Below are positions 44,889 to 53,344 of a DNA stretch of 64,000 bases, piece after piece. Source of the stretch: Planctomycetaceae bacterium (lineage in GTDB: Bacteria > Planctomycetota > Planctomycetia > Pirellulales > Lacipirellulaceae); assembly GCA_003233055.1 (NCBI GenBank), contig QIKP01000014.1, positions 1 to 64,000 of the forward strand, written 5' to 3'. Below the pieces are notes generated by a model that was given only the letters and a program-made list of their open reading frames with translations, was not told where the DNA came from and searched no databases. The position numbers and the translations under genes were made by a program. Position 1 is the first letter of the stretch. The number at the start of each line of letters is the position of its first letter.

Positions 44889-46028
44889 TTAGCGCTCGCG
44901 AGCCATTTTTTGGAACAACTCATACCGGGCTTGCATCTCTTGCAGGCTATCGCCGCCAAATTTTTCGACCAACGCCCGCGCGACCTCGAACGCCACAACG
45001 TTCTCGACAATCACGCTCGCAGCCGAAACGGCGCAGACGTCGCTCCGTTCGTAGCTCGCTTCCTCCGGTTCCTTCGTGTCGAGGTTCACCGACGCGAGTG
45101 GCTTGGCGAGCGTGCTGATCGGTTTCTTGGCGGCCCGGACGATCAGGGGCATCCCGTTCGTCATCCCCCCTTCGAGTCCCCCCGCATTGTTGGTCGGTCG
45201 CGTGTAGCCCAAGTGAGGCTGATCTTTTTTTGATTCGTCGTAATGGATCGGGTCGTGCACCTCCGAGCCAGGCCGACGCGCCGCCTCGAAGCCCATGCCG
45301 ATTTCGACACCTTTGATCGCTTGCACGGCCATCACCGCCTGGGCGATTCGGCCATCGAGCTTGCGGTCCCACTGGGCATGGGTCCCCAAACCGAACGGCA
45401 GTCCTTCGACGCGAACCTCCATCACCCCTCCCAGCGTGTCACCCGCCTTGCGAGCGGCGTCGATATTTTTCTTGATGTCGGCATCGCGACTTGGGTCAAG
45501 CGAATAAATTTCGCTTGCGTCCCGAGCCTTGCGAAGCGTGTCGAGATCGCCTTCGACCGGCTCAATTTTTTCGCCCCCCAACTCCACGACATAACCGAGC
45601 GTGCGAATCCCAAACGGCGTGAGCAGTTGCTTCGCAAGTGCGCCTGCCGCCACGCGGACAGCCGTCTCACGAGCGCTCGAGCGCTCAAGCACACCACGAA
45701 TCGACCCGAGGTACTTGAGCGAACCGGTCAGGTCGGCGTGGCCCGGGCGTGGGCGTGGGAGGTCGTCCATTCGCTCGATTTTGTAATCGCGATTCGGGAC
45801 CTCCAGCGCCACGGGGCTGCCAATGCTGGTCCCTCGCCAAATACCGCTGCGAATCTGCACCTCGTCGGACTCAATCCGTTGCCTTCCGCCCCGCCCGTAA
45901 CCACCTTGCCGGCGTTTGAGCTCGACGTTGATCAAGGAGGGATCGATCGGCACTCCCGCAGGAAAGCCATCGACGAGTGCAAGGAGCGTCTGCCCATGCG
46001 ATTCACCAGCGGTCCAGTAACGAAGCAT
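44889..46028 (-). CDS. aroC: Chorismate synthase
   Basis: Last step of the shikimate pathway: EPSP to chorismate, needing reduced FMN. The 379-aa protein shows the family's GESHG near the start (TAGESHGQTL), RQGGYGRGGRQ and GSIRGVLERSSARETA (about 108-123), and the C-terminal R.DVCAV segment (ERSDVCAVSAASV). The ATG at 46028 is the only sensible start. It stands alone, with the cyclase gene converging on its 3' end and the REP/transposase unit upstream. Confidence 0.95.
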   Translation of the reverse strand: MLRYWTAGESHGQTLLALVDGFPAGVPIDPSLINVELKRRQGGYGRGGRQRIESDEVQIRSGIWRGTSIGSPVALEVPNRDYKIERMDDLPRPRPGHADLTGSLKYLGSIRGVLERSSARETAVRVAAGALAKQLLTPFGIRTLGYVVELGGEKIEPVEGDLDTLRKARDASEIYSLDPSRDADIKKNIDAARKAGDTLGGVMEVRVEGLPFGLGTHAQWDRKLDGRIAQAVMAVQAIKGVEIGMGFEAARRPGSEVHDPIHYDESKKDQPHLGYTRPTNNAGGLEGGMTNGMPLIVRAAKKPISTLAKPLASVNLDTKEPEEASYERSDVCAVSAASVIVENVVAFEVARALVEKFGGDSLQEMQARYELFQKMARER

Positions 46029-46163
46029 GTTAAGTAGGGGTGAGGGTGGGGGGAGTGAGAGCTTCTATTTTAGCTAGAAAAACGAGGTTCGACTACGGTC
46101 AGGATTGAGCCGAAGAAGCGGCACTCGTCGGAAATTTGCGAATCGCAGCGAAACTCCCTACAA

Positions 46164-46190
46164 TAGCCGACGAGCTACGCCTCGTCGGGA
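46164..46190 (+). repeat. REP-I palindrome, copy 4 (5' of the transposase gene)
   Basis: TAG followed by stem CCGACGAG / CTCGTCGG around CTACGC. It ends ten bases before the transposase ATG and so occupies its ribosome-binding region. Confidence 0.9.
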
Positions 46191-46200
46191 GCCTCGCGAC

Positions 46201-46725
46201 ATGCCTTGCTATTTGTTCACGTACCACACGTATGGCTCGTGGCTCCCTGACCGGCCTCAAGGTTACGTTCGGCGGCATGAGGGGATTCTTTCGCAGGACA
46301 AAAAGCTTACCCAATTGTATCGCAAGTCGATGAAGCAGGGCGAGGTCTCGATCGGCGAGGAGGTTCAACTCATCGTCATCGAAACCCTTCTGAAAGCAGC
46401 TCCACACGTCGATTGCCGTCCCCATTCGATTGCGACCGACGACCAGCACATTCACTTGCTGGTGAGCTGGCATGATGAACATCGTGGCTGGGAACCAACC
46501 CGAGCAAGCTTTAAGAAGTCCGTTACCCTTCGGCTAAAAGCATCGCACACGAATAAGAAGTGGTTATCGCGGAATGCTTCAAGGAAGCGAATTAAGGAAC
46601 GGTCGCATTTCGACCACCTCGTCAGCACGTATCTCCCGAACCATCGGGGATGGAAGTGGGACGAACGAGTCGGATTTTACATGACGATGAAAGAGCTGTC
46701 TCGGGGGCGTCCCGACGAGGCGTAG
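46201..46725 (+). mobile_element. REP-associated tyrosine transposase (RAYT), IS200/IS605-like Y1 family, intact coding gene
   Basis: 174-aa single-strand DNA transposase-like protein. The HUH motif is His83-Ile-His85 in DDQHIHLLVSW and the catalytic Tyr is probably Tyr144 in STYLPNHRGWKW; the N-terminus (PCYLFTYHTYGSWLPD) is typical of this family. The gene is bracketed by inverted REP-I palindromes: one ends ten bases before the ATG, another covers the stop codon (46711-46736), and a third lies at 46817-46842. Other REP-I copies are scattered through the window. That is the layout of RAYT/REP systems, in which the enzyme spreads or maintains REPs. No accessory transposase gene is present. 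Confidence 0.88.
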
Positions 46726-46736
46726 CTCGTCGGCTA
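46711..46736 (-). repeat. REP-I palindrome, copy 5 (covers the transposase stop codon)
   Basis: Perfect stem CCGACGAG / CTCGTCGG with loop GCGTAG; the TAG in the loop is the stop codon of the transposase gene. Inverted relative to the copy upstream of that gene. Confidence 0.9.
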
Positions 46737-46740
46737 TTGT

Positions 46741-46788
46741 AGCAAATGCGGGAGCAAATGCGAAAGCAAATGCGAAAGCAAATGGAGC
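46741..46788 (+). repeat. 12-bp tandem repeat (AGCAAATGCGAA type, four units)
   Basis: Units AGCAAATGCGGG, AGCAAATGCGAA twice, and AGCAAATGGAGC lie head to tail just after the REP that ends the transposase gene, between two REP copies. Confidence 0.85.
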
Positions 46789-46816
46789 TCCATTATTCGA
46801 AAAACAACACCGCCAG

Positions 46817-46842
46817 TAGCCGACGAGCTACGCCTCGTCGGA
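46817..46842 (+). repeat. REP-I palindrome, copy 6
   Basis: TAG plus perfect stem CCGACGAG / CTCGTCGG and loop CTACGC, 19 bp past the purC stop codon. Same orientation as copy 4 and opposite to copy 5. Confidence 0.9.
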
Positions 46843-46861
46843 TTGCCTCACGCAGACCCCG

Positions 46862-47755
46862 TTACTTCCACGCAAACTCGGCGCTGGTGATTCGCTCGAA
46901 CGCTTCGACGTATTTCTCGCGAGTGCGCGTGATGATCTCCTCGGGAAGTTCGGGCGGCTGGCTATCGCGGTCCCAGTCGCTCGCCAGGAGCCAGTCGCGG
47001 ACGAATTGTTTGTCGAACGAGCTTTGGCTCCGGCCTGGTTCGTAGTGGTCCGCGGGCCAAAACCGAGAGCTGTCGGGGGTGAGCGCTTCGTCGATCAGAA
47101 TCAATTCCTCGTCGACGCGGCCGAACTCGAATTTGGTATCGGCAAGCAGTAGCCCACACGACTCCGCGTGCATCACGCCGCGCTGGTAGAGGTCGATACT
47201 TCGCCGGCGAAGTTCCTCGGCCAGTTCGGTGCCGACTTCGCTTACCATGCGGTCGAACGAGATGTTTTCGTCATGGTCGCCCTGCTCCGCTTTGGTGGCG
47301 GGAGTGAAAATCGGTTCCGGAAGGCGATCGCTTTCGACCAACCCGGCAGGCAACTGAACGCCACAGACTTCTCCCGACTGCTGGTATTCCGTCCAGCCGG
47401 AGCCGGCGAGGTAGCCTCGCACGACGCACTCGATCGGCACGACCTGGGCTCGGCGCGCGAGCATCGACCGCCCGCGAAGCCGCTCGCGATCGACACCCTC
47501 GGGGAGTGGCATCTGGTCGACGTCGCTGGTTATCAGGTGGTGAGGCGTTTGCAGATAGCCAAACCAAAACTGGCTCAACCCGGTCAGCACCCGGCCTTTG
47601 TCGGGAATGCCGGTCGGAAGGATCCAGTCGAACGCGCTGATGCGGTCGGTCGCAACCAGCAACAGGTGCTCGTCCAGTTCGTAGACGTCGCGAACCTTGC
47701 CATGGCGAACCGGCAGGCCTGGCAACTCGGTTTGGAGGATCGGGGCAGTTGGCAT
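46862..47755 (-). CDS. purC: Phosphoribosylaminoimidazole-succinocarboxamide synthase (SAICAR synthetase)
   Basis: ATP-dependent joining of CAIR and aspartate in purine synthesis. The 297-aa protein has the family's start ([12 protein letters not shown]), [15 protein letters not shown] (about 94-108), and the C-terminal LADTKFEFG and [13 protein letters not shown] motifs (about 205-235). It belongs to the longer, yeast-like PurC group. The ATG at 47755 is the only sensible start. No other purine gene is beside it, although guaB lies 10 kb away. Confidence 0.95.
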   Translation of the reverse strand: MPTAPILQTELPGLPVRHGKVRDVYELDEHLLLVATDRISAFDWILPTGIPDKGRVLTGLSQFWFGYLQTPHHLITSDVDQMPLPEGVDRERLRGRSMLARRAQVVPIECVVRGYLAGSGWTEYQQSGEVCGVQLPAGLVESDRLPEPIFTPATKAEQGDHDENISFDRMVSEVGTELAEELRRRSIDLYQRGVMHAESCGLLLADTKFEFGRVDEELILIDEALTPDSSRFWPADHYEPGRSQSSFDKQFVRDWLLASDWDRDSQPPELPEEIITRTREKYVEAFERITSAEFAWK

Positions 47756-47990
47756 GGAAATTCCTCTGCGGTTTCAGGCCACGGACTCTCGGCAGTATAC
47801 CCGCAGAGCTTGCCTTTGGGGTGGGGTCTCCAGTAGACTGAAGCGATCCTGGGGGGCGAGGGTTTGGGCCAAGCGATCACCTACGACGCGGGGCACGGCC
47901 TCCGTTCTTGTCGTCTCGACGTGGTTGTCTCAACGGGTCACTTTTGGGGACCGGCCTCGCGCTGGTTTTGCTCGCGTCGGAAGTTCAACA

Positions 47991-49436
47991 ATGGGCCTAC
48001 TGCGATTCTTCGTCTACAACAACCAACGGCTGTCGCAGATCGACCCTGCGCGGGTCCACATGGTCGGGTTCGACGAGCTTCCCTGGTTTGGGAAAACCTT
48101 CCTCTCCGAAAACCAACTGGTCATCGAAAGATCGGTCGACGACTCGGGCATGGTTTGTGTGCCGTATGAGGTGGCGTCTCGGGGCGAGCTGCTGCTCTTG
48201 ACCGCGACACTCATGGAGCGGGAAGAGCCTTACTTCTTGGAAGTCGAGCTGGCCCGTGGGGTGGTCCATCGTCTCCGTAACCAAATGGCCTCCTGGGTCC
48301 ACCTCGGGTTGGTGATCCCCGAAGAGTTGCAGAAGCAGGTCGAGGAGGCAACGGCCGCATTCACTCGCGCCGCTTCCCGGCAAGGCATCCCTGCCGAGGC
48401 GGCCGAGGCAGCCGAGAAAGCGATTGCGCTCGGTGTTGCGGCGGCCGATCAGTTGGCAGCCACCTATGCCAACCAGGCGCTCGAAGTCCGCATGAAGCAG
48501 TCCGGAAACCTCCAGACACTTTTCGGAGTCGACCTCGGAAGGGACCTGCCAAAGAAGTCGCAACTCCGACCCATTGTGGAGACCTTCCACCTGGTAGCGA
48601 TCCCTATGTCTTGGCGGACCATCGAGGCGACGGAAGGACAACGGGACTGGAGCAAGATCGATCGGCAATTGAAGTGGGCGCAGCGCAACGAGATGAAAGT
48701 GGTGGGAGGCCCCCTTCTCGAATTCGACGAGCGTTTTGTGCCTGACTGGACCTACTTATGGGAAGGGGACTGCGACACACTGGCGTCGCTCATGCTCGAC
48801 CATGTCTCGCAAACGGTGAAACGGTACCGTGGAAAATGCCAACTCTGGCACGTCGCGGCCAGAATGAATCGAGCCGGTGTTCTCTCGCTGACCGACGAAG
48901 ATCGTTTGCAAATCGTGGCGTCCGCAGTCCGCACCGTGAAAGAACTCGACCCTCGTACGCCGGTGGTCGTCAGTTTCGATCAGCCTTGGGGGGAGTACAT
49001 GGCAAAACAGCAGGTCGAACTCGCGCCGATCCACTTTGCCGACGCACTGGTCCGTGCCGAGCTGGGGCTCTCCGGAATTGGCCTGGAACTCAACATCGGA
49101 AGTGGTCCCCAAGCGACGGCTCCTCGGCAGCCGATCGACTTTAGCCGACTGGTCGATGGATGGGGCCTCTTCGAGCTGCCGCTGTTTCTCCTGCTGACCG
49201 TTGGCAACACCGCACCAGACGAGGAAGACAACGAATCCTCGCGGCTCGCGCAAGCGGCGTGGATCGACAACACGCTGCCCTCCCTTATGGCGAAGAATTG
49301 CGTACAAGTCGTGCTCTGGAACCAACTTGGCGACGCGACGGCTGAATTCCCCGGCACCGGCCTGCTCGACGAGTCGGGGGAAATAAAACCGGTGCTTAAC
49401 GCGTTAAAGCAACTTCGGCAGCAGTACCTGACATAG
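47991..49436 (+). CDS. GH10 xylanase-like protein lacking the acid/base Glu
   Basis: 481-aa protein. The N-terminal 180 residues form a planctomycete-type extra domain (beta-rich, then helix with EAAEAAEKAIALG). Residues about 185-460 follow the glycoside hydrolase family 10 barrel (FHLVAIPMSWRTIEATEGQRDWSKID). The usual acid/base motif W-D-V-V-N-E is replaced by LWHVAARMN, with no Glu, while the nucleophile region GIGLELNIG keeps a Glu. No signal peptide is seen from the ATG at 47991. So it is probably inactive as a retaining xylanase, or catalyses something else. Its last 41 bp overlap the 3' end of the convergent STAS gene. Confidence 0.72.
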   Translation: MGLLRFFVYNNQRLSQIDPARVHMVGFDELPWFGKTFLSENQLVIERSVDDSGMVCVPYEVASRGELLLLTATLMEREEPYFLEVELARGVVHRLRNQMASWVHLGLVIPEELQKQVEEATAAFTRAASRQGIPAEAAEAAEKAIALGVAAADQLAATYANQALEVRMKQSGNLQTLFGVDLGRDLPKKSQLRPIVETFHLVAIPMSWRTIEATEGQRDWSKIDRQLKWAQRNEMKVVGGPLLEFDERFVPDWTYLWEGDCDTLASLMLDHVSQTVKRYRGKCQLWHVAARMNRAGVLSLTDEDRLQIVASAVRTVKELDPRTPVVVSFDQPWGEYMAKQQVELAPIHFADALVRAELGLSGIGLELNIGSGPQATAPRQPIDFSRLVDGWGLFELPLFLLLTVGNTAPDEEDNESSRLAQAAWIDNTLPSLMAKNCVQVVLWNQLGDATAEFPGTGLLDESGEIKPVLNALKQLRQQYLT

Positions 49437-49869
49437 CAGGTGGGGTGGCCGCTGAATGCCGGGAGGCCTTTGGATAAAAGTGGGCGGTCGGTAGCGAATC
49501 GCGGGCAGGGTCGGCACCTAAGACAGCGGAAGCTCGCGTCGCGCTGTTGTGCAACACGTGATCAAGCCGAAAATTCTCCAGCTTTACCACGCAGCTTTTC
49601 CGCAAACCGCAAACACGAAGGGCTCCCCTTTGATCTTCTAACCGCTGGCGAAGCTCCGCAAGCTGCTGAATGACCAGGTCGGGTAGCGCCTCGAAATCGT
49701 CCATCTCGACCACCAAACGGTAGACGAAGTGGGTGTCGACGATTTCCCATAAGTTGGAAGCCAACTGGGCCAAATCGGACTTCGACCTTCCGGGGGAAAG
49801 CTTAACAAATAGCCAGTTGGGACCCCGATCGACTTCTAGAGGGGACGCAACAGGGGAAGATTTCTTCAT
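49396..49869 (-). CDS. STAS-domain protein (anti-sigma-antagonist-like)
   Basis: 157-aa protein. Residues about 15-110 fit a STAS domain (THFVYRLVVEMDDFEALPDLVIQQL, then LRVCGLRKSCVVKLENFRLDHVL). The usual phosphorylatable Ser in the motif (D-S-S-G type) is not visible, since the matching place reads EALPDLV, so regulation by a kinase of the SpoIIAB type is doubtful. The ATG at 49869 follows GGAG by nine bases and is preferred over the ATG five codons upstream. The last 45 residues are disordered and overlap the 3' end of the GH10-like gene. Confidence 0.72.
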   Translation of the reverse strand: MKKSSPVASPLEVDRGPNWLFVKLSPGRSKSDLAQLASNLWEIVDTHFVYRLVVEMDDFEALPDLVIQQLAELRQRLEDQRGALRVCGLRKSCVVKLENFRLDHVLHNSATRASAVLGADPARDSLPTAHFYPKASRHSAATPPAMSGTAAEVALTR

Positions 49870-50195
49870 GGCACTTTGCTCCATGCTTGAGTGACAGAAT
49901 GTGTTTCAATACCGCGCCGGGTCGGAAACCCGTTCAAAAATTCCACCGGGCTGAAGCCGCAACCCTGCAAAGCAGTTGCAACCCTTATCATGCAGCACCT
50001 GCTGCGATTGTGAGTGTCAATCCGTTAGTAGGGCGGAACTTGGAAAAGCGAACATCAAGAGGTGAACGTTGCTTCCGCCCGTAGGCTTCATCTTACGCCC
50101 TAGCTGCCATGCAGCAAGTGAAAAATCCAAAAATCTTCGTTCTTGGTGGCGATCCAACCCCACCTAGGAGCTGGTGCTAGCACGTGCGCGGTGCG
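49870..50195. other. Intergenic region between alaS and the STAS gene
   Basis: 326 bp with no supported gene, holding the promoter of the STAS gene and the end of alaS. One inverted pair stands out: GGGCGGAA at 50031-50038 and TTCCGCCC at 50073-50080, enclosing 34 bases. Neither a terminator T-run nor a known riboswitch pattern is evident. Confidence 0.5.
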
Positions 50196-53039
50196 CTACT
50201 TCGATGCCACCTTGTCGAGCGATTCGGCAATGGTAACGCGCGCAATCTGGAGAGCCTCGGGGAGTTTCTCTGGTTCTCTTCCCCCCGCTTGGGCCATGTC
50301 GGGTTTTCCTCCCCCACCTCCACCAAGTGCCCCGGCCACCGGCCCGATCCATTTCCCCGCGCTGACCCCTTTCGCGACGAGGTCTTGGGAGACGCCGGCG
50401 ATGAGTGTCACTTTGTCGTCTCCCATGCGCGCTGCGAGCAGCACGGCGATGCTCGATTTTTTTTGCCGCAACTGGTCGATCAATTGCCGCATGACGTTCG
50501 GTGCCGCGCCAGGGGTTTCGGCGACCACGACCGTCACCTGGCCGATCTGCTTCGCCGATTCGAGCAGCGTGTCGCCCGAGAGAGGGCCAGCGGCATCGCG
50601 CTGGGCGAGTTGCTCCTGGAGCGTCGTGACTTCTGCGAGCAAGGCGTCCACCCGATCGGCAACCGCCAGTGGGGCAACCGCCAGGAGGCGGCCTGCCTCG
50701 CCGAGTGCTTGCTTCTTTTGCTGGTAGCTGACCTTTCCCGAGGAAAGGGGTAAGGTGGTCGCCTCGCCGCAAGTCGTCGCGCCGCCACCCGCCAACTGTT
50801 TCTTGAGCGACCGCTGCCGGGCTAGAAGATCGGTAATGGCCGTCGGCAGGGCCTCGGCTTCGATGCCGAGCGCCTTGGCTGCACGGTCGAGTACCTCCTC
50901 GGTTTGTTGCGCATGTTCGGTCGCTTTCGCGCCGGTGAGCGCGACAATCCGCCGAGTGCCAGCCGACACGCCTTCTTCGCTCACGATCTCCAACGCGCCG
51001 ACTTGGCTCGTGTTCGTTAGATGGGTTCCCCCACATAGCTCTTTGGAGCTCGCGCCGGAAGGGAGAGGCCCCATCGAGACCATCCGGACCGGGTCGGGGT
51101 ACTTCTCTCCGAAGAGCATCATCGCACCCTGCTGGCGAGCGTCGGCGAGTGGCAAAGTCTTGCAGGCGACCGGCACCGCAGCGGCGATATCCGACGCCAC
51201 ATCGGTGCCAATCGCATCGAGTTGTTCCGAGGCGACCGGGCTCAGGTTGGTGAAGTCGAACCGCAGCCAGTCGGCGTCGACCTTCGAGCCCTGCTGTTGC
51301 GCGTGGTCGCCCAGGTGTTTGTGCAGTGCGTGATGCAATAGGTGGGTCGCGGAGTGGGCCCGGCGAATGGCGTCGCGGTGGTCGGTCTCAACGATCGCTC
51401 GGACCTTGGCCCCTTCGCTCATCACGCCATGCAACAGATGCCCGACATGAAGGAACAACTGGCCATCCTTCTGCGTGTCGATCACTTGGAACTCGAATCG
51501 ATCGCCGACCAGTTTGCCAACATCGCCAACTTGCCCGCCACTTTCTCCGTAGAAGGGGGTCTGGTCGAGCACGACGCGCACGGCGTTTTCGTGCCCCACC
51601 TCATCCATCTTGTCGCAAAGGTGGTCCTCGCCCGGCTTCCCGGCGACGATGCCAATGACTGTCGCTTCGGCTTCGGTCGATTCGTACCCGAGGAAGTCGG
51701 TCTTGTGGTGGGCCTGCTTGAGCGAGTCGATTGGCCCTTTCGCGCCCATCACGGCATGCGTCAATTTGCCCGACGCTTCGCCATGCTCCTCCATCGCCTT
51801 CCGATAACCTTCCCAGCCGAAGGCCAGGTTGTGCTCGGCGGCGAGCGCCTCGAAGAGCTCGGGCGGCACGCCGAAAGTTTGGTAGAGCTCCGCGGCGACT
51901 TGCCCGTCGACGGTGGTGCGATTTTCTTTGCGCATGTCGTCGAATGCCGACTCGATGCGGCGCAGGCCGCCATCGATGGTGCCGAAGAAGTTGGCCTCTT
52001 CTTTTTCGATGACACTTGCCACGCGTCCGACGGTCTCCGTCAGCTCGGGATAGGCGGGTGCCATGACCTGGGCCACCTTGGCGACAAGCTTACACAAGAA
52101 AGGTTCGCCGAGCCCCATCTGATGCCCATCGAGTACGGCCCGGCGGAGCAGTCGCTTCACGACATACTTTTCTTTGTTAGCGCCGGGATAAACATTTTCA
52201 TGCACGCAGAACGCGCAGGCGCGCACATGGTCAGCAATGCGCCGTAATCGGCGGCCCGTTTCGCTGGCGTATTCATATTCGACGCCACAAACTTCTGCTG
52301 CCGCCTCGACAAGGGGCCGTAAACTGTCGATGTGGTAGTTGGTCTGGACGCCTTGCATCACGGCAGCGACCCGTTCGAGCCCCATGCCGGTATCGATGTT
52401 TTTGGAAGGAAGTGGACGGAGGTTCTCGGGGGGATTACCAACGCGGTTGAACTGCGTGAAGACGAGGTTCCAGATCTCGACTTCTTGGCCGCCCGGCGGG
52501 TGGTAGTAGATCTCGCTGCAAGGTCCGCAAACGCCGTCGGGCCCTTGGCTCGGGGCACTCGCGGGCCAGAAGTTTTCATCCTCTTCCTCGCGGCTGATGC
52601 GGCTCGTCGGGAGCTTGATCTGGTCGTGCCAAATGTCGGCCGCTTCGTCGTCGTCTTTGTAAACGGTGACGGTCAGCAAATCGGCATCCAGGCCGAGCCA
52701 TTCCTTGGCCGTCAAAAATTCCCACGCCCAATGGATCGCGTCGCGTTTGAAGTAGTCGCCAAAACTAAAGTTGCCGAGCATCTCGAAGAACGTGTGGTGG
52801 TAGGCCGTCCGCCCGACGTTGTCGATGTCACCGGTCCGGAGGCACTTTTGGCACGTGGTCGCCCGGGTGTAGTCGAGTTTGACCTTGCCGAGAAAGTGAT
52901 CCTTAAACTGGTTCATCCCCGCCGGCGTGAAGAGGACGCTCGGGTCCCATGTCGGCACGAGCACATCGCTAGCCACTCGGGTATGCCCCTTCGATTCGAA
53001 GAAGGCGAGGTACTTTTCGCGAATTTCGTCGGTTTTCAT
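50196..53039 (-). CDS. alaS: Alanine--tRNA ligase
   Basis: Charges tRNA-Ala. The 947-aa protein has the class II catalytic core (KGHTRVASDVLVPTWDPSVLFTPAG; GRTAYHHTFFEMLGNFSFGDYF), the editing domain with zinc ligands (RRAHSATHLLHHALHKH; ELCGGTHLTNTSQ) and a C-terminal DHHA1 domain rich in Gly (GALGGGGGG). It is some 70 residues longer than E. coli AlaS because of insertions. The ATG at 53039 starts at the family's first helix (KTDEIREKYLAFFESKGH). Single gene; the matrixin gene diverges from it. Confidence 0.96.
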   Translation of the reverse strand: MKTDEIREKYLAFFESKGHTRVASDVLVPTWDPSVLFTPAGMNQFKDHFLGKVKLDYTRATTCQKCLRTGDIDNVGRTAYHHTFFEMLGNFSFGDYFKRDAIHWAWEFLTAKEWLGLDADLLTVTVYKDDDEAADIWHDQIKLPTSRISREEEDENFWPASAPSQGPDGVCGPCSEIYYHPPGGQEVEIWNLVFTQFNRVGNPPENLRPLPSKNIDTGMGLERVAAVMQGVQTNYHIDSLRPLVEAAAEVCGVEYEYASETGRRLRRIADHVRACAFCVHENVYPGANKEKYVVKRLLRRAVLDGHQMGLGEPFLCKLVAKVAQVMAPAYPELTETVGRVASVIEKEEANFFGTIDGGLRRIESAFDDMRKENRTTVDGQVAAELYQTFGVPPELFEALAAEHNLAFGWEGYRKAMEEHGEASGKLTHAVMGAKGPIDSLKQAHHKTDFLGYESTEAEATVIGIVAGKPGEDHLCDKMDEVGHENAVRVVLDQTPFYGESGGQVGDVGKLVGDRFEFQVIDTQKDGQLFLHVGHLLHGVMSEGAKVRAIVETDHRDAIRRAHSATHLLHHALHKHLGDHAQQQGSKVDADWLRFDFTNLSPVASEQLDAIGTDVASDIAAAVPVACKTLPLADARQQGAMMLFGEKYPDPVRMVSMGPLPSGASSKELCGGTHLTNTSQVGALEIVSEEGVSAGTRRIVALTGAKATEHAQQTEEVLDRAAKALGIEAEALPTAITDLLARQRSLKKQLAGGGATTCGEATTLPLSSGKVSYQQKKQALGEAGRLLAVAPLAVADRVDALLAEVTTLQEQLAQRDAAGPLSGDTLLESAKQIGQVTVVVAETPGAAPNVMRQLIDQLRQKKSSIAVLLAARMGDDKVTLIAGVSQDLVAKGVSAGKWIGPVAGALGGGGGGKPDMAQAGGREPEKLPEALQIARVTIAESLDKVASK

Positions 53040-53344
53040 GGCGAGTTAGCTGTCAGTGGTCCGTTGTCAGTAGCCGACGAGCGCAGTCTACCCGTCGAAG
53101 GAGGGACTCGTCGGGACCCGAATCACGTAATCGTACCGCAATCCCAAGCTCCTCGGCAGGGCGCGAGAAAACGATTGCCCCAGGAGGACGGAATTGCCAT
53201 AATGGGTGGAAACCTCGTCCGACGCCCCCTTCCGATGCCAACCAGCCCAAGGTGCCAGTGAAACGTGCTCTTCGTTTAGCCTCCCTTCGCTTTCGGGGCA
53301 GCGTCTTGTGTTTCACTACTTTTTTCTCCTTAGGTTGTCAGACT
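53040..53344. promoter_or_regulatory. Divergent region between alaS and the matrixin gene
   Basis: 305 bp with promoters for both genes expected. It contains a variant REP-I element at 53071-53115. An open frame from 53252 joins the matrixin gene; those 31 codons might be used if the upstream ATG is the real start. Confidence 0.5.
53071..53115 (+). repeat. REP-I variant with an enlarged loop
   Basis: TAG plus the REP-I arms CCGACGAG (53074-53081) and CTCGTCGG (53107-53114), perfectly complementary but separated by 25 bases in place of 6. Probably a REP-I copy with an insertion or a two-REP fusion. Confidence 0.65.

Noticed and set aside
50031..50080. Possible riboswitch before the STAS gene
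   Set aside because: Only one inverted pair with a 34-nt loop is visible, with no known aptamer core or expression platform.
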